A DNA stretch of 64,000 bases from Flavobacteriales bacterium (GTDB lineage Bacteria > Bacteroidota > Bacteroidia > Flavobacteriales_F > PHOS-HE28): positions 186,001 to 250,000 of the forward strand of contig JACJZF010000002.1 of assembly GCA_020635725.1 (NCBI GenBank), written 5' to 3'. A model generated the notes under the pieces. That model ran no database searches. It was given only the letters and a program-made list of their open reading frames with translations, and was not told the origin of the DNA. The position numbers and the translations under genes are program-made. Shown here in pieces: positions 17,226-26,061 of the stretch. Numbering within the stretch: the stretch's first letter is position 1; every line of letters starts with the position of its first letter.

Positions 17226-18556
17226 GCTGGAATGGGTTGGAGTGGGAGGGAGAGCGTGAACACGCTGCCTTGGCCGAATTCGCTGCGGGCACTCACGCCG
17301 CCGCCGTGGGCATGCGCGATCTGCTGCACGTAATGCAGGCCCAGTCCGAAGCCCTTTACGTTGTGCACGTTGCCGGTGTGCACGCGGTAGAAGCGCTCGA
17401 AGATGTGGCGCAGGTCCTCCTTGCGGATACCGATGCCATGGTCCGTGATGGACAGCAGCAACTCATTGCCGCGCGCGGTGGTGCGGATCTCGATGGCGGT
17501 ATCGGGCTTGCCATATTTCATGGCATTGTCCACGAGGTTGAAGACCGCGTTTGTCAGGTGCACTTTGTCGCCGCTCACGGTGTGCCGGTCCGCCTCGAGC
17601 GAGAGGTCGATGCGGATGTTCCGCTCCTGCGCGGCCAGACGGAGCGAGCCGGCCACATCGCCGGCGATCTGGTGCATGTCAACCGGCTCGCGCTTCATGC
17701 GCAGGTTGCCTTGCTCCAGGGTGGCCAGCTGCAGCACGCGTTCCACCTGCGTGCGCAAGCGCTCATTCTCGCTGCGGATGATGCGTGCGTATTCGTGCAG
17801 CCGTTCGGGCTCCTTCACGATTTCCGGGTCGCCGATCACCTCGCTGCTCAGGGCGATGGTGCTGATCGGCGTCTTCAGCTCGTGCGTCATGTTGCCGATG
17901 AAGTCGTTCTTCATCTCGCTGAGCCGCTTCTGCCGCATGATCACCCACACGCTGTAGGCGAAGAAGCCGAAGACGATGAGCGTGACCACCGCCGGGAAGA
18001 CCCACGTCCAGCTCACATCGGCGGGCTCCTCCCACAAGGTGCTGTGCCGCGCGGGGAAATACACGCCGAAGTAGTGGCCGTCCTTATCCAGCTTCAGCAG
18101 CTGGCTGTGCGGCATCGTGTCGCTCGCGACGGTGTCCGGTGAGACATAGTTGCCATAGACGATGCTGTCCGTGAAGCAGTCGTAGATGCCGTACTCGAAG
18201 TCCTCGTTGATGTGGCGGCGGCTGAATTCTTTGCGCAGCAGGGCTTCCAGCAGATAGGGATGCAGCGTGTCGTTGATGGTGACGGCGAAGTAGTTCGGCC
18301 GTTCCTGCTTCACCGCGTCGAAGAGGTCCGTGCTGTCCTTGTTGATGGTGAGGATTTGCTCGGTGACGTCGGTGAGCGCCATCACCACCCGGTCGTTGAA
18401 CTGCTTCTCGAGCTGCTTGGCCTGCTCCTGGTTCAGGGCGATCTGCTCGCGCTGGTGGCGAGAGGCCTGCTGCAGCCAGAGGAGCTGGATCACCACCACC
18501 CCCACCACGCTCAAGGTGGCGAGCAGCATCAACGTGCCGATGGAGCGGCGTCCCAT
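17222..18556 (-). CDS. Sensor histidine kinase, partner of the adjacent OmpR-type regulator
   Basis: The 444-residue kinase has two membrane segments (about 7-27 and 182-204) enclosing a periplasmic sensor region of about 150 residues with no recognised domain. The catalytic core is complete: phospho-accepting His in NMTHELKTP near residue 225, N box NLVDNAMKYG near 338, G1 DHGIGI near 368, F box FERFYR near 382 and G2 GFGLGL near 397. I use the ATG at 18556; an open extension upstream to 18604 adds a poorly supported Arg-rich tail. It is divergent from the glycosyltransferase gene, with 90 bases between them. Confidence 0.93.
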   Translation of the reverse strand: MGRRSIGTLMLLATLSVVGVVVIQLLWLQQASRHQREQIALNQEQAKQLEKQFNDRVVMALTDVTEQILTINKDSTDLFDAVKQERPNYFAVTINDTLHPYLLEALLRKEFSRRHINEDFEYGIYDCFTDSIVYGNYVSPDTVASDTMPHSQLLKLDKDGHYFGVYFPARHSTLWEEPADVSWTWVFPAVVTLIVFGFFAYSVWVIMRQKRLSEMKNDFIGNMTHELKTPISTIALSSEVIGDPEIVKEPERLHEYARIIRSENERLRTQVERVLQLATLEQGNLRMKREPVDMHQIAGDVAGSLRLAAQERNIRIDLSLEADRHTVSGDKVHLTNAVFNLVDNAMKYGKPDTAIEIRTTARGNELLLSITDHGIGIRKEDLRHIFERFYRVHTGNVHNVKGFGLGLHYVQQIAHAHGGGVSARSEFGQGSVFTLSLPLQPIPA

Positions 18557-18646
18557 GCCCACAATGTTACGCGCGGGCCCTCGCGCGCGGAGGACCCTTA
18601 ACAAGCCTTTTCAAGCCGCATGGTGGCCTTCTCCTATCATTGCCGC

Positions 18647-20227
18647 ATGAGCCCGCGCAGCATCCTGGCCGTCCTGGTGGGCATTCTCGCGATCGTGGTC
18701 ACGGGCAGCGTGCTCGATGTGATGGAGGTGGATGCCGCGCAGTACGCTGGCATGTCGCGTGACATGATGGAAGAGGCGGACTGGACCCAGCTCCATTTCC
18801 GTGGCAACGAGTACCTGGATAAACCGCCGCTGCATTTCTGGCTCTCCGCGCTGTCCTTCAAGCTGTTCGGCGTTTACAACTGGAGCTACAAGCTGCCGAG
18901 CATCCTGTTCGCCCTGCTAGGCCTGTATAGCACGTACCGTTTCGCGCGGCTGCACTATGGTGAGGCGATCGGGCTGAAGGCGGCCCTCATGCTCGGCACC
19001 AGTGCGGCCTTTCTGCTCATGACCAACGATGTGCGTTGCGACACGATCCTCATGGGGTCGGTGATCACCGCCATCTGGTTGGGATCGGCGTGGATGCAGG
19101 AGCGGCACGGCTGGCAGCTGCTCGGATGCGTGGTGGCCATCGCCAGCGGCATGCTCGCGAAAGGCCCCATCGGCCTCATGGCACCGGCCTTGGCCCTGGG
19201 CGGCGATCTGGTGCTGCGGAAGCGCTGGGTGCTGCTACGCGATCCGCGCCTGCTGCTGGTACCGGTGATCCTCGCGCTGCTGCTTTTGCCCATGGCCATC
19301 GGGCTCCACGCGCAGCACGGCATGCACGGCTTGCGCTTCTACTTCTGGGAGCAGAGCTTCGGTCGCCTTACCGGCGAGAACCGATGGAAGGATGACAGCA
19401 CGATCCTCTTCTTCACGCATGAGCTGATCTGGCAGCTGCTGCCTTGGACGCCCTTCGTGCTGCTGGGACTCTGGAACGCCGTGCGCGGTCTGATCCGCCG
19501 CGAGCGCATGCCTGAGTATGCCACCATCAGCGGAGCGGTGCTGGTCTTCGTGGCGCTCTCCTTCTCCCGGTTCAAGCTGCCGCATTACCTGTACGTGATC
19601 GTTCCGCTCTTCGCGGTGCTGGGAGCGCAGGCGTGGGAAGGGCGCGACTCCCGGGCCACCGGAAGGATCCAGCACGGAGTGATGCTCCTGCTCTTCGGCC
19701 TGCAGCTCTTCCTGCTCGGCTATTGCTTCCGCGAAGATGCCTGGCCTTTCATCGCCGCTACGCTGATCGCCACCTTGCTCTACGCGCGCACGGCACGGCG
19801 TGGCAGGAAGGACCTGTTCGCGACCACGGCGCTCGGCTGGTGCGTGATCGCCCTCGGCATGAACCTGCACCTCTACCCGCGCTTGCTGAGCTACCAGGCG
19901 AACGCGCAAGCGGGGCGCTGGGCCGCTGCTGAAGGCCTGGACGAAACGCGCTTCTACGGCATGCAGGTGGCCGGCACGGCGCTGGACTTCTATGCCGGCT
20001 ATCCCGTGCGGTGGCTCAGCGATGCTGGGGAAGCCACGGCCGTGCTGGCTCCGGGTGTGGTCATCTACACGGACCTTGCACGGTACGAGGAGCTGCTGCA
20101 GGCGGGCTTGTTCCCGAAGGAGGCCATCGCACTGAAGCAGTATGAGGTGCAGCTGCTGGGCATCGATTTCATCCTGCCGACCTCCCGCGCACATGCCGTG
20201 GAGCAGCGGTACCTGCTCCGATACTGA
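18647..20227 (+). CDS. Glycosyltransferase family 39/83-like membrane protein (ArnT/PMT type)
   Basis: This 526-residue inner-membrane protein has 10-12 predicted hydrophobic spans and the first periplasmic loop of the ArnT/PMT superfamily: an acidic residue after TM1 (MEVDAAQYAGM near residue 29) and YLDKPPLHFW near 56-65. Such enzymes move a sugar from a polyprenyl-phosphate carrier to lipid A, proteins or other acceptors on the periplasmic face. The donor and acceptor cannot be told from sequence. The start at 18647 is the ATG placed directly before the conserved first membrane span. It stands alone between the two-component genes and the heme locus. Confidence 0.85.
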   Translation: MSPRSILAVLVGILAIVVTGSVLDVMEVDAAQYAGMSRDMMEEADWTQLHFRGNEYLDKPPLHFWLSALSFKLFGVYNWSYKLPSILFALLGLYSTYRFARLHYGEAIGLKAALMLGTSAAFLLMTNDVRCDTILMGSVITAIWLGSAWMQERHGWQLLGCVVAIASGMLAKGPIGLMAPALALGGDLVLRKRWVLLRDPRLLLVPVILALLLLPMAIGLHAQHGMHGLRFYFWEQSFGRLTGENRWKDDSTILFFTHELIWQLLPWTPFVLLGLWNAVRGLIRRERMPEYATISGAVLVFVALSFSRFKLPHYLYVIVPLFAVLGAQAWEGRDSRATGRIQHGVMLLLFGLQLFLLGYCFREDAWPFIAATLIATLLYARTARRGRKDLFATTALGWCVIALGMNLHLYPRLLSYQANAQAGRWAAAEGLDETRFYGMQVAGTALDFYAGYPVRWLSDAGEATAVLAPGVVIYTDLARYEELLQAGLFPKEAIALKQYEVQLLGIDFILPTSRAHAVEQRYLLRY

Positions 20228-20273
20228 CCCTCATCATCGAGCTCTTGCAGTTCCGTGACGGAACGGGGCGGAT

Positions 20274-20321
20274 TACCCCGGTTACGGTATTGGTCCGCGG
20301 TGCGCTGCGGCCGTTGCTTTG
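20274..20321 (+). promoter_or_regulatory. Promoter and palindromic operator of the T9SS-secreted HmuY gene
   Basis: An inverted repeat TACC-N8-GGTA lies at 20274-20289. It is followed directly by TTG (20290-20292), a 21-base spacer and TTGCTTTG (20314-20321), resembling the Bacteroidota -33 TTG and -7 TAnnTTTG elements. The ATG is 19 bases further on. The same arrangement stands before hmuS at 21654-21700, which strengthens both. The regulator is unknown; the site is GC-rich and does not look like a classical Fur box. Confidence 0.6.
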
Positions 20322-20339
20322 CGCCCTCATCAAAACAAC

Positions 20340-21581
20340 ATGCGACTCTCTACCCTTCCGTTCGCGTTCCTGATCACGGCCGTCGCCGGCGCACAGGTCA
20401 CCGTGACCACCGGCGGTGGCAATACCCTCCAGACCTATTACAGCCTGCAGAACGGCGTGGTCACCAGCGCCACCCTGGCCGATTGGGACCTCGCCTTCGA
20501 GCTCACCGGCATCACGGGCAGCATCCTGGTGAACACCGCCAAGGGCCACCAGGTGTACAAGGCGCCCTACGCCATTGCGGACTGGGCGTCGCTGGACACC
20601 ACCGGCCTGAGTGCGGGCTGGACCATGCAGCAGAACAGCGAGATCGATTGGAGCAGCGGAGCGCTCAATCAAGGGCTCACCGCCGATCCCTTCGACCTGG
20701 GCTGGGGCGTGTACAACTTCGTCACGCACAACATCGTGGGCGATAGCTGCTTCGTGCTGCACACGGCTGCCGGCGATTGGAAGAAGCTGCGCATCGATGG
20801 CTTCACCGCCACCTCTAATTCCTTCGGCTTCACCTGGGCCGCTCTCGACGGCTCGAATGAGCAGATGGGCACGGTGGTGCGCAGCGATTACCCGGGGAAG
20901 AACTTCGCGTATTACAACCTCACCACCAACGAAGCACTCGACCTGGAACCGGCCTCTGCCGATTGGGACCTGCTCTTCACCAAGTACATCGGTTACGTCA
21001 CCGCACCGTTCCCCGCGTGGTATCCCGTGGTGGGCGTGATGCAGAACCGCATGGTACCGGCGCTGCAGGTCGATGGCGTGCCCACCGGCTCGGCCACGTT
21101 CTGGGGCCAGGAGTTCAGCGATGATATCAACGTTATCGGCTTCGACTGGAAGACCTTCAACCAAACGACCTTCCAGTGGGAGTACGCGGCGGACCGCACC
21201 TATTTCGTTCAGGACCGCGCGGGCAGCATCTGGAAGCTGGTCTTCACCGCCTACGGGGGCAGCGCGAACGGCGACATCACCTTCAATCAGGAACTCGTGG
21301 GTCAGGCATCGGTGAACGAGCTCGGGGTTTCGAGCGCGATCACGATCGCGCCCAATCCCGTGAGCGGCGCCATGGCGAACCTCATCATCGCAGGCGATCT
21401 GAACGGCGCGCGCCTCAGCATCATCGACTTGAACGGTCGCGTGGTGAGCGAGGAACGCCTCGGCAGCCAGAGCGGTCTGGTGCAGCATCCCCTCGACATC
21501 AGCGCGCTGCAAGCGGGGCTCTACGTGGTGCGTGTTCAGGGCCAAGGCATCGATACCAGCGTGCGACTGGTGAAGGAATAA
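20340..21581 (+). CDS. HmuY-family heme-binding protein with T9SS sorting domain
   Basis: The 413-residue protein has a signal peptide (about 1-18), an HmuY-like body with two WDL-x-F motifs near residues 49 and 210, a GFDWK and YFVQD-x(4)-WKL-x-F segment near 270-300, and a T9SS type A C-terminal domain from about 325 (API-type APNPVSG near 334, ending LVKE). HmuY proteins bind heme outside the cell. The same body motifs recur in the lipoprotein HmuY at 25099, so the two are paralogues. The T9SS tail means this one should be exported across the outer membrane and either released or attached to the surface. The ATG at 20340 directly precedes the signal peptide. Confidence 0.82.
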   Translation: MRLSTLPFAFLITAVAGAQVTVTTGGGNTLQTYYSLQNGVVTSATLADWDLAFELTGITGSILVNTAKGHQVYKAPYAIADWASLDTTGLSAGWTMQQNSEIDWSSGALNQGLTADPFDLGWGVYNFVTHNIVGDSCFVLHTAAGDWKKLRIDGFTATSNSFGFTWAALDGSNEQMGTVVRSDYPGKNFAYYNLTTNEALDLEPASADWDLLFTKYIGYVTAPFPAWYPVVGVMQNRMVPALQVDGVPTGSATFWGQEFSDDINVIGFDWKTFNQTTFQWEYAADRTYFVQDRAGSIWKLVFTAYGGSANGDITFNQELVGQASVNELGVSSAITIAPNPVSGAMANLIIAGDLNGARLSIIDLNGRVVSEERLGSQSGLVQHPLDISALQAGLYVVRVQGQGIDTSVRLVKE

Positions 21582-21598
21582 GCGCACTTGCGCCTTGC

Positions 21599-21631
21599 GA
21601 GGTCCTCTGTTCGTTGCGAGCAGGGGACCTC
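21599..21631 (+). terminator. Possible weak terminator after the T9SS HmuY gene
   Basis: GAGGTCCTCTG pairs with CAGGGGACCTC (11 bp, one G-U) around an 11-base loop, 17 bases after the stop. No clear T run follows, so it may be an attenuating or processing hairpin rather than a full terminator. Confidence 0.45.
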
Positions 21632-21653
21632 GTTCGTTGCTGCGGATGCGATT

Positions 21654-21700
21654 TACCCTGATCGGGGTATTGTCGGTGGCAGACGATGGGCCCTGCTTTG
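21654..21700 (+). promoter_or_regulatory. Promoter and palindromic operator of the hmuS-hmuR-hmuY operon
   Basis: An inverted repeat TACCC-N6-GGGTA (containing TACC-N8-GGTA, the same 16-base frame as before the first HmuY gene) occupies 21654-21669. TTG follows at 21670-21672, then 20 bases, then CTGCTTTG at 21693-21700, 18 bases before the ATG. Placement relative to -33 and -7 is the same as at 20274-20321. A repressor bound here would block the -33 element of both promoters (inference). Confidence 0.6.
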
Positions 21701-21718
21701 CGGTCGATTCGAAACACG

Positions 21719-22780
21719 ATGACCACGATTGCCTCCCCCGATCTCAAGCAGCGCTGGGATGACCTGCTGGCCAGCGCCCCCAACGTCCGTATCCGCAATG
21801 CCGCTGCCGCGCTCGGCGTGAGCGAGGGCGAGCTGCTCGCCACGCGCATCGGCGACGGCGCCACGCGGCTGCGTGCCGATTTCCGGGGCATACTCGCCAA
21901 GGTGCCCTCGCTGGGCCGCGTGATGGCGCTCACGCGCAACGATGATGCGGTGCATGAGCGCAAGGGGCACTACCTGAACCCTTCCCTGGGTCAGGGTCCG
22001 GTGGGTCTGTTCGTTGGCGCTGACATCGACCTGCGGATCTTCTGGCACGCTTGGGCGCATGCCTTCGCGGTGCTGGAGCCAGGCAAGGACGGCGCGCGCT
22101 ACAGCCTGCAATTCTTCGGTGCCGATGGCGAGGCGGTGCATAAGATCTACCTCATCGCCGAGAGCGATGCGGGCGCCTACCACGACCTCGTCGAGCATTT
22201 CCGCGCGGAGGACCAGACGCCAGCCTTGGCCGCCATCCCTGCGCACCCTGCGCGGCCCGAGCAGCCGGATTCAGTGATCGATGCCGACAGCCTGCGAGCG
22301 GGTTGGCTCTCGCTGAAGGACACGCATGATTTCCACCTGCTGCTGCGCCAGTTCGGCGTGTCGCGCACGCAGGCGCTGCGGCTCGCGCCCGAAGGCGGGT
22401 ACGCCGTGCCGATCGCGCCGGCCGCGGTACGCGCGGTGATCACTGCGGCCAGCGCCGAGCAGTGCCCGATCATGGTCTTCGTGGGGAATACGGGCATGCT
22501 GCAGATACACACCGGCACCGTGACGAAGCTGATGGACGTGCCGGAGTGGTTCAATGTGATCGACCCGGACTTCAACCTGCACCTGCGCGAGGCCGCGATC
22601 GTCTCAGCATGGGTGGTGCGCAAACCGAGCGCCGACGGCCTCATCACCGCAATCGAATGCTACGACGCCCGAGGCGGGCAGATCGTGCAGCTGTTCGGCA
22701 AACGCAAGCCCGGTATCCCGGAACTGGAGCAATGGCGCTCATTGGTGGCCGGGGTGGAGGCGGCGCAACGGCTGGCCTGA
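21719..22780 (+). CDS. hmuS: Cytoplasmic heme-binding/degrading factor, HemS/HmuS family
   Basis: The 353-residue soluble protein shows the two-repeat layout of HemS/ChuS/HmuS. The first half has AKVPSLGRVMALTRND near 60 and DIDLRIFW near 97. The second half has the W-x-SLKDTHDFHLLL block near 196-208; H203 falls where the axial heme ligand lies in Yersinia HemS. RTQALRLAP follows. Family members accept heme in the cytoplasm and in some cases release iron from it. The ATG at 21719 follows its own promoter. It leads the operon hmuS-hmuR-hmuY, with 48 bases to hmuR. Confidence 0.9.
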   Translation: MTTIASPDLKQRWDDLLASAPNVRIRNAAAALGVSEGELLATRIGDGATRLRADFRGILAKVPSLGRVMALTRNDDAVHERKGHYLNPSLGQGPVGLFVGADIDLRIFWHAWAHAFAVLEPGKDGARYSLQFFGADGEAVHKIYLIAESDAGAYHDLVEHFRAEDQTPALAAIPAHPARPEQPDSVIDADSLRAGWLSLKDTHDFHLLLRQFGVSRTQALRLAPEGGYAVPIAPAAVRAVITAASAEQCPIMVFVGNTGMLQIHTGTVTKLMDVPEWFNVIDPDFNLHLREAAIVSAWVVRKPSADGLITAIECYDARGGQIVQLFGKRKPGIPELEQWRSLVAGVEAAQRLA

Positions 22781-22828
22781 CGGAAGCGTGACAGACCGGT
22801 GATCGCAGCCGGGGATCTTCGCTGGCCG

Positions 22829-25102
22829 ATGTGGAAGGTGCTTGCCGTGGTCCGTTGGGCTTTGACGCTGCTGGTCCTGGTGGGCACCGCGCGATCCTCC
22901 GGGCAAGTCTCGCTGACCGTGATCGAGGAGGGACTGGGAACACCGGTGCCCTATGCGCACGTGCAGTACACCACCTTGGATGATGGGCACACCGGCCTGC
23001 AGGTGAGCGGGCCCGATGGCCGCTGCGCGCTGCCCCTTGCACCAGAGCGGCTGGACGCTGGCGTGTGGGTGCGCGTCACCTTCGTCGGGTACAACGTGTG
23101 GAGCGATACCGTGCGCACCGCCGGGAATATCCGTTGCGCGCTGCGCCGCGACCCCACGCAGCTGCATGCGGTGGTGGTCACGGGCCAATACGCGCCGGGC
23201 ACGGCTGAAGGCGCGGTGCACCGGTTGCGCGTGATCGATGGCGACCGCATCCAGCGCATGGCAGCCCAGAATCTCGGCGATGCGCTGCGCGACCAGCTGA
23301 ACATCCGGCTGGCACAGGATAACGTGCTCGGCTCCTCGGTGTCGATGCAGGGACTGAGCGGGGAGAACGTGAAGGTGCTGATCGATGGCATCCCGGTCAC
23401 CGGCAGACAGAACGGCAACGTGGATCTCTCGCAGATCGACCTCACCGGTATCGAGCGCATCGAGGTGGTGGAAGGGCCTTTGAGCGTGAACTACGGCACT
23501 AACGCGCTGGCAGGCACAATCAATCTGATCACGCGCAAGAGCGGGCAGGCACCTGCCTCCTTGCGCGCGAGCATGTACGCGGAGCATATCGGTCGCCTGA
23601 ATACCACTGTGGGCGCTACGCGGCGCTGGGGTTCACATGAGCTCGTGATCAATGGCGGCCGGAACTTCTTCGCCGGCTGGGATCCGCGAGAGCGTGGTCT
23701 GCCCTCCTTCGGCGCGCAGGTGGCGGATACGAACAGGCACCAGCAATGGAAGCCGCGCGAGCAGTACTTCGCCCGTGCCAACTACCGGTGGTCGGGGCAA
23801 CGGTGGTCCTTCGGGTGGAAGGGCGAAGGGATGCACGACCGCATCATCGACCGGGGCATGCCGCGCGCGCCCTATTACGAGAGCGCCTTCGATGCCGCCT
23901 ACGTCACCACGCGCCTCGATCAAGCGCTCTTCGCCGAAGGGCGGCTGGGCCACGGACGGCGCATCAATGCCCTCGCTGCGCACAACCGGTACCAGCGCAC
24001 ACGCAACACGTGGCTGCGCGATCTCACCACCTTGGGTGAAGCGCTCAGCGCGGCCGATGGCGCGCAGGACACCACGCGGTTCACGCTCACCAACGTACGG
24101 GCCACCTTCGCCTCGTCGCCAGACGGCGCGCGCTTTCGCTACGAGATTGGCACCGATCTGAATCTGGAGACGGGCGAGGGCGATCGCATCGATGCCCGGC
24201 AGCGCATCGGTGATTACGCAGCCTTCGCGAGCCTCGAATGGTCGCCGACGGAGGCGGTCACCATCCGGCCCGGTGCACGGTTCGCGTACAACACGCGATT
24301 CCAAGCGCCGCTGATCCCATCGGTGAACATGCGCTGGAGGCTGGGTGATCGATTCACACTTCGCGGGGCCTTTGCTGAAGGTTTCCGCGCGCCATCGCTG
24401 AAGGAGCTGCATCTCTACTTCGTGGATATCAACCACGACATCACCGGCAACCCCGACTTGCGGCCCGAGCGTTCGCGCAGCGCGTCCACGGGCATCGCCT
24501 ACCGGCACGCCAAGGACCGTGTCATTTACACAAGCGAGGCCAACCTCTTCTACAACGATGTGCGCGAGCTGATCCAGCTGGCGCAGGTGGAGGGCGCCAG
24601 CTTCACCTACGTGAACATCGGCCGTATGCGCACCACGGGCGGCAGCTTGGGCGCGGGCTGGGACAACGGCCATTGGAACGTGAGCATAGGCGCCTCGTGC
24701 ACCTTGCGCAAGGATCCCTTCGCCGAAGCGCAAGGCGAGGGCTGGGGGTATACGCCCGAGCTGCGCGGCTCCATCATGCGGCAATGGATGCGGCGGGGAT
24801 GGAGCGCCTCGCTCTTCATCAAGCATCAAGGGGAGCAGCCGAGTTATAGCATCGGCCTCGATGGAAGCGTGCAGCGCGGTTCGATCAGCGCGTTCAGCTT
24901 GGCCGACATCACGGTCACCAAGCAGCTCTGGGCGAAACGGATCGCGGTATCGGCAGGCTGCAAGGACCTCTTCGATGTGCGCAACCTGAATGCCACGGTG
25001 GGGAGCGGCGTGCATGACAGCGGATCCGGATCGGTGCCGATGACCACCGGGCGCACGTACTTCCTGCGTCTGGAGCTCGACATCAAACGGAAGGGCGCAT
25101 GA
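22829..25102 (+). CDS. hmuR: TonB-dependent outer-membrane heme receptor
   Basis: The 757-residue protein has a signal peptide (about 1-26), a carboxypeptidase-regulatory-like N-terminal domain (about 28-105), a TonB plug domain (about 110-235) with MQGLSGENVKVLIDG near 172, and a 22-strand barrel ending in an aromatic-rich terminal strand (TYFLRLELDIK). It carries both boxes typical of heme receptors, FRAP at 519-522 and NPDL (NPNL-like) at 541-544, with candidate ligands H528 and H536 between them. Together with hmuS and hmuY this supports heme uptake. I chose the ATG at 22829 because it opens the signal peptide. Confidence 0.9.
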   Translation: MWKVLAVVRWALTLLVLVGTARSSGQVSLTVIEEGLGTPVPYAHVQYTTLDDGHTGLQVSGPDGRCALPLAPERLDAGVWVRVTFVGYNVWSDTVRTAGNIRCALRRDPTQLHAVVVTGQYAPGTAEGAVHRLRVIDGDRIQRMAAQNLGDALRDQLNIRLAQDNVLGSSVSMQGLSGENVKVLIDGIPVTGRQNGNVDLSQIDLTGIERIEVVEGPLSVNYGTNALAGTINLITRKSGQAPASLRASMYAEHIGRLNTTVGATRRWGSHELVINGGRNFFAGWDPRERGLPSFGAQVADTNRHQQWKPREQYFARANYRWSGQRWSFGWKGEGMHDRIIDRGMPRAPYYESAFDAAYVTTRLDQALFAEGRLGHGRRINALAAHNRYQRTRNTWLRDLTTLGEALSAADGAQDTTRFTLTNVRATFASSPDGARFRYEIGTDLNLETGEGDRIDARQRIGDYAAFASLEWSPTEAVTIRPGARFAYNTRFQAPLIPSVNMRWRLGDRFTLRGAFAEGFRAPSLKELHLYFVDINHDITGNPDLRPERSRSASTGIAYRHAKDRVIYTSEANLFYNDVRELIQLAQVEGASFTYVNIGRMRTTGGSLGAGWDNGHWNVSIGASCTLRKDPFAEAQGEGWGYTPELRGSIMRQWMRRGWSASLFIKHQGEQPSYSIGLDGSVQRGSISAFSLADITVTKQLWAKRIAVSAGCKDLFDVRNLNATVGSGVHDSGSGSVPMTTGRTYFLRLELDIKRKGA

Positions 25103-26058
25103 GGTCATCGATCACCATCGTCGCTGCACTGCTGCTCACCGCATGCATGAAGGAGGAGCTGCCCGCCCCGCGCGCGGATCGCGGCGATGCGCGGAGCACG
25201 CAGCTATGCATGGGCAGCGGATACACGCAGCAGCTCTGGTTCGACTTGTCGAGCGGCGAGGTGGTGAGCGAGAATGCGCGCACGGCCTGGGACCTCGCCT
25301 TCGAGAGCGCGCCCGACGGATGGCGCGTCCTGCTCAATGGATCACGGCTGATGACGGTGTGGCCATTGGGTCCGGTGGACATCACCGCGGCCCATGACAC
25401 CGCCGGGCTTGCTTCCATCCGTCGGGTTGACGCGGCCAGCGTGGTGGATGACAGTCTGGCCTTCGGCGATTGGCGCGGCACGGGCAACGTGTTCATCGTT
25501 GACCTCGGCCTGGGCAACGATGGGTCGCCGCTGGGCTTGCGGAAGCTGCGCCTCAATGTGGTGGATGCAGCAGCATATCATCTGGAGCACGCGGCCATGG
25601 ACGGCAGCGGGCTCACGAACGTGTCGGTGATCAAGGACCCGCAGCGGGCTTGCACCTCGTGGAGCTTCACCCTCGGCACGCAGGCGATCGAGCCGCCACG
25701 CGGCGCGTGGGATCTCTGCTTCACCCAGTACACCCATGAGTTCGAGAGCTATGACCTCGATTACCTGGTGAACGGCGTGCTTTCGGCCCGCACCACGCGG
25801 GTCGCGCGCATCACCGGCAAGGCCTTCGCGGAGATCACAGCGGCTGATACGTTGGACTATCCCATGTCCACCAAGCGCAACGCGATCGGCTACGACTGGA
25901 AGGCCTATTCATTCGAGACCAGCTCCTACAGCATCGTTCCCGGACTGTCCTTCATCGTGCAGGATGCCGATGGCTACCTCTACAAGCTGCGCTTCCTCGA
26001 TTTCTATGGAGCGCAGGGCCAGACCGGATGCCCGCTTTTCGAGACAGTGCCGCTCTGA
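25099..26058 (+). CDS. hmuY: HmuY-family heme-binding lipoprotein
   Basis: The 319-residue protein has a lipobox LLTAC with C16, so it should be lipid-anchored. The body shows the HmuY-family layout: AWDLAFES near 70, GAWDLCFTQY near 200, GYDWKAYS near 268 and FIVQDADGYLYKLRFLDFYG near 287-306. HmuY of Porphyromonas gingivalis takes heme from host proteins and hands it to the TonB receptor HmuR; the ATGA overlap with the receptor gene here fits that partnership. It is a paralogue of the T9SS-exported protein encoded at 20340. It ends 3 bases from the convergent receptor gene. Confidence 0.87.
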   Translation: MRSSITIVAALLLTACMKEELPAPRADRGDARSTQLCMGSGYTQQLWFDLSSGEVVSENARTAWDLAFESAPDGWRVLLNGSRLMTVWPLGPVDITAAHDTAGLASIRRVDAASVVDDSLAFGDWRGTGNVFIVDLGLGNDGSPLGLRKLRLNVVDAAAYHLEHAAMDGSGLTNVSVIKDPQRACTSWSFTLGTQAIEPPRGAWDLCFTQYTHEFESYDLDYLVNGVLSARTTRVARITGKAFAEITAADTLDYPMSTKRNAIGYDWKAYSFETSSYSIVPGLSFIVQDADGYLYKLRFLDFYGAQGQTGCPLFETVPL

Positions 26059-26061
26059 GGC

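Noticed and set aside
20240..20330. Classical Fur box before the heme genes
   Set aside because: No AT-rich GATAAT-type inverted repeat is present; the palindrome there is GC-rich.
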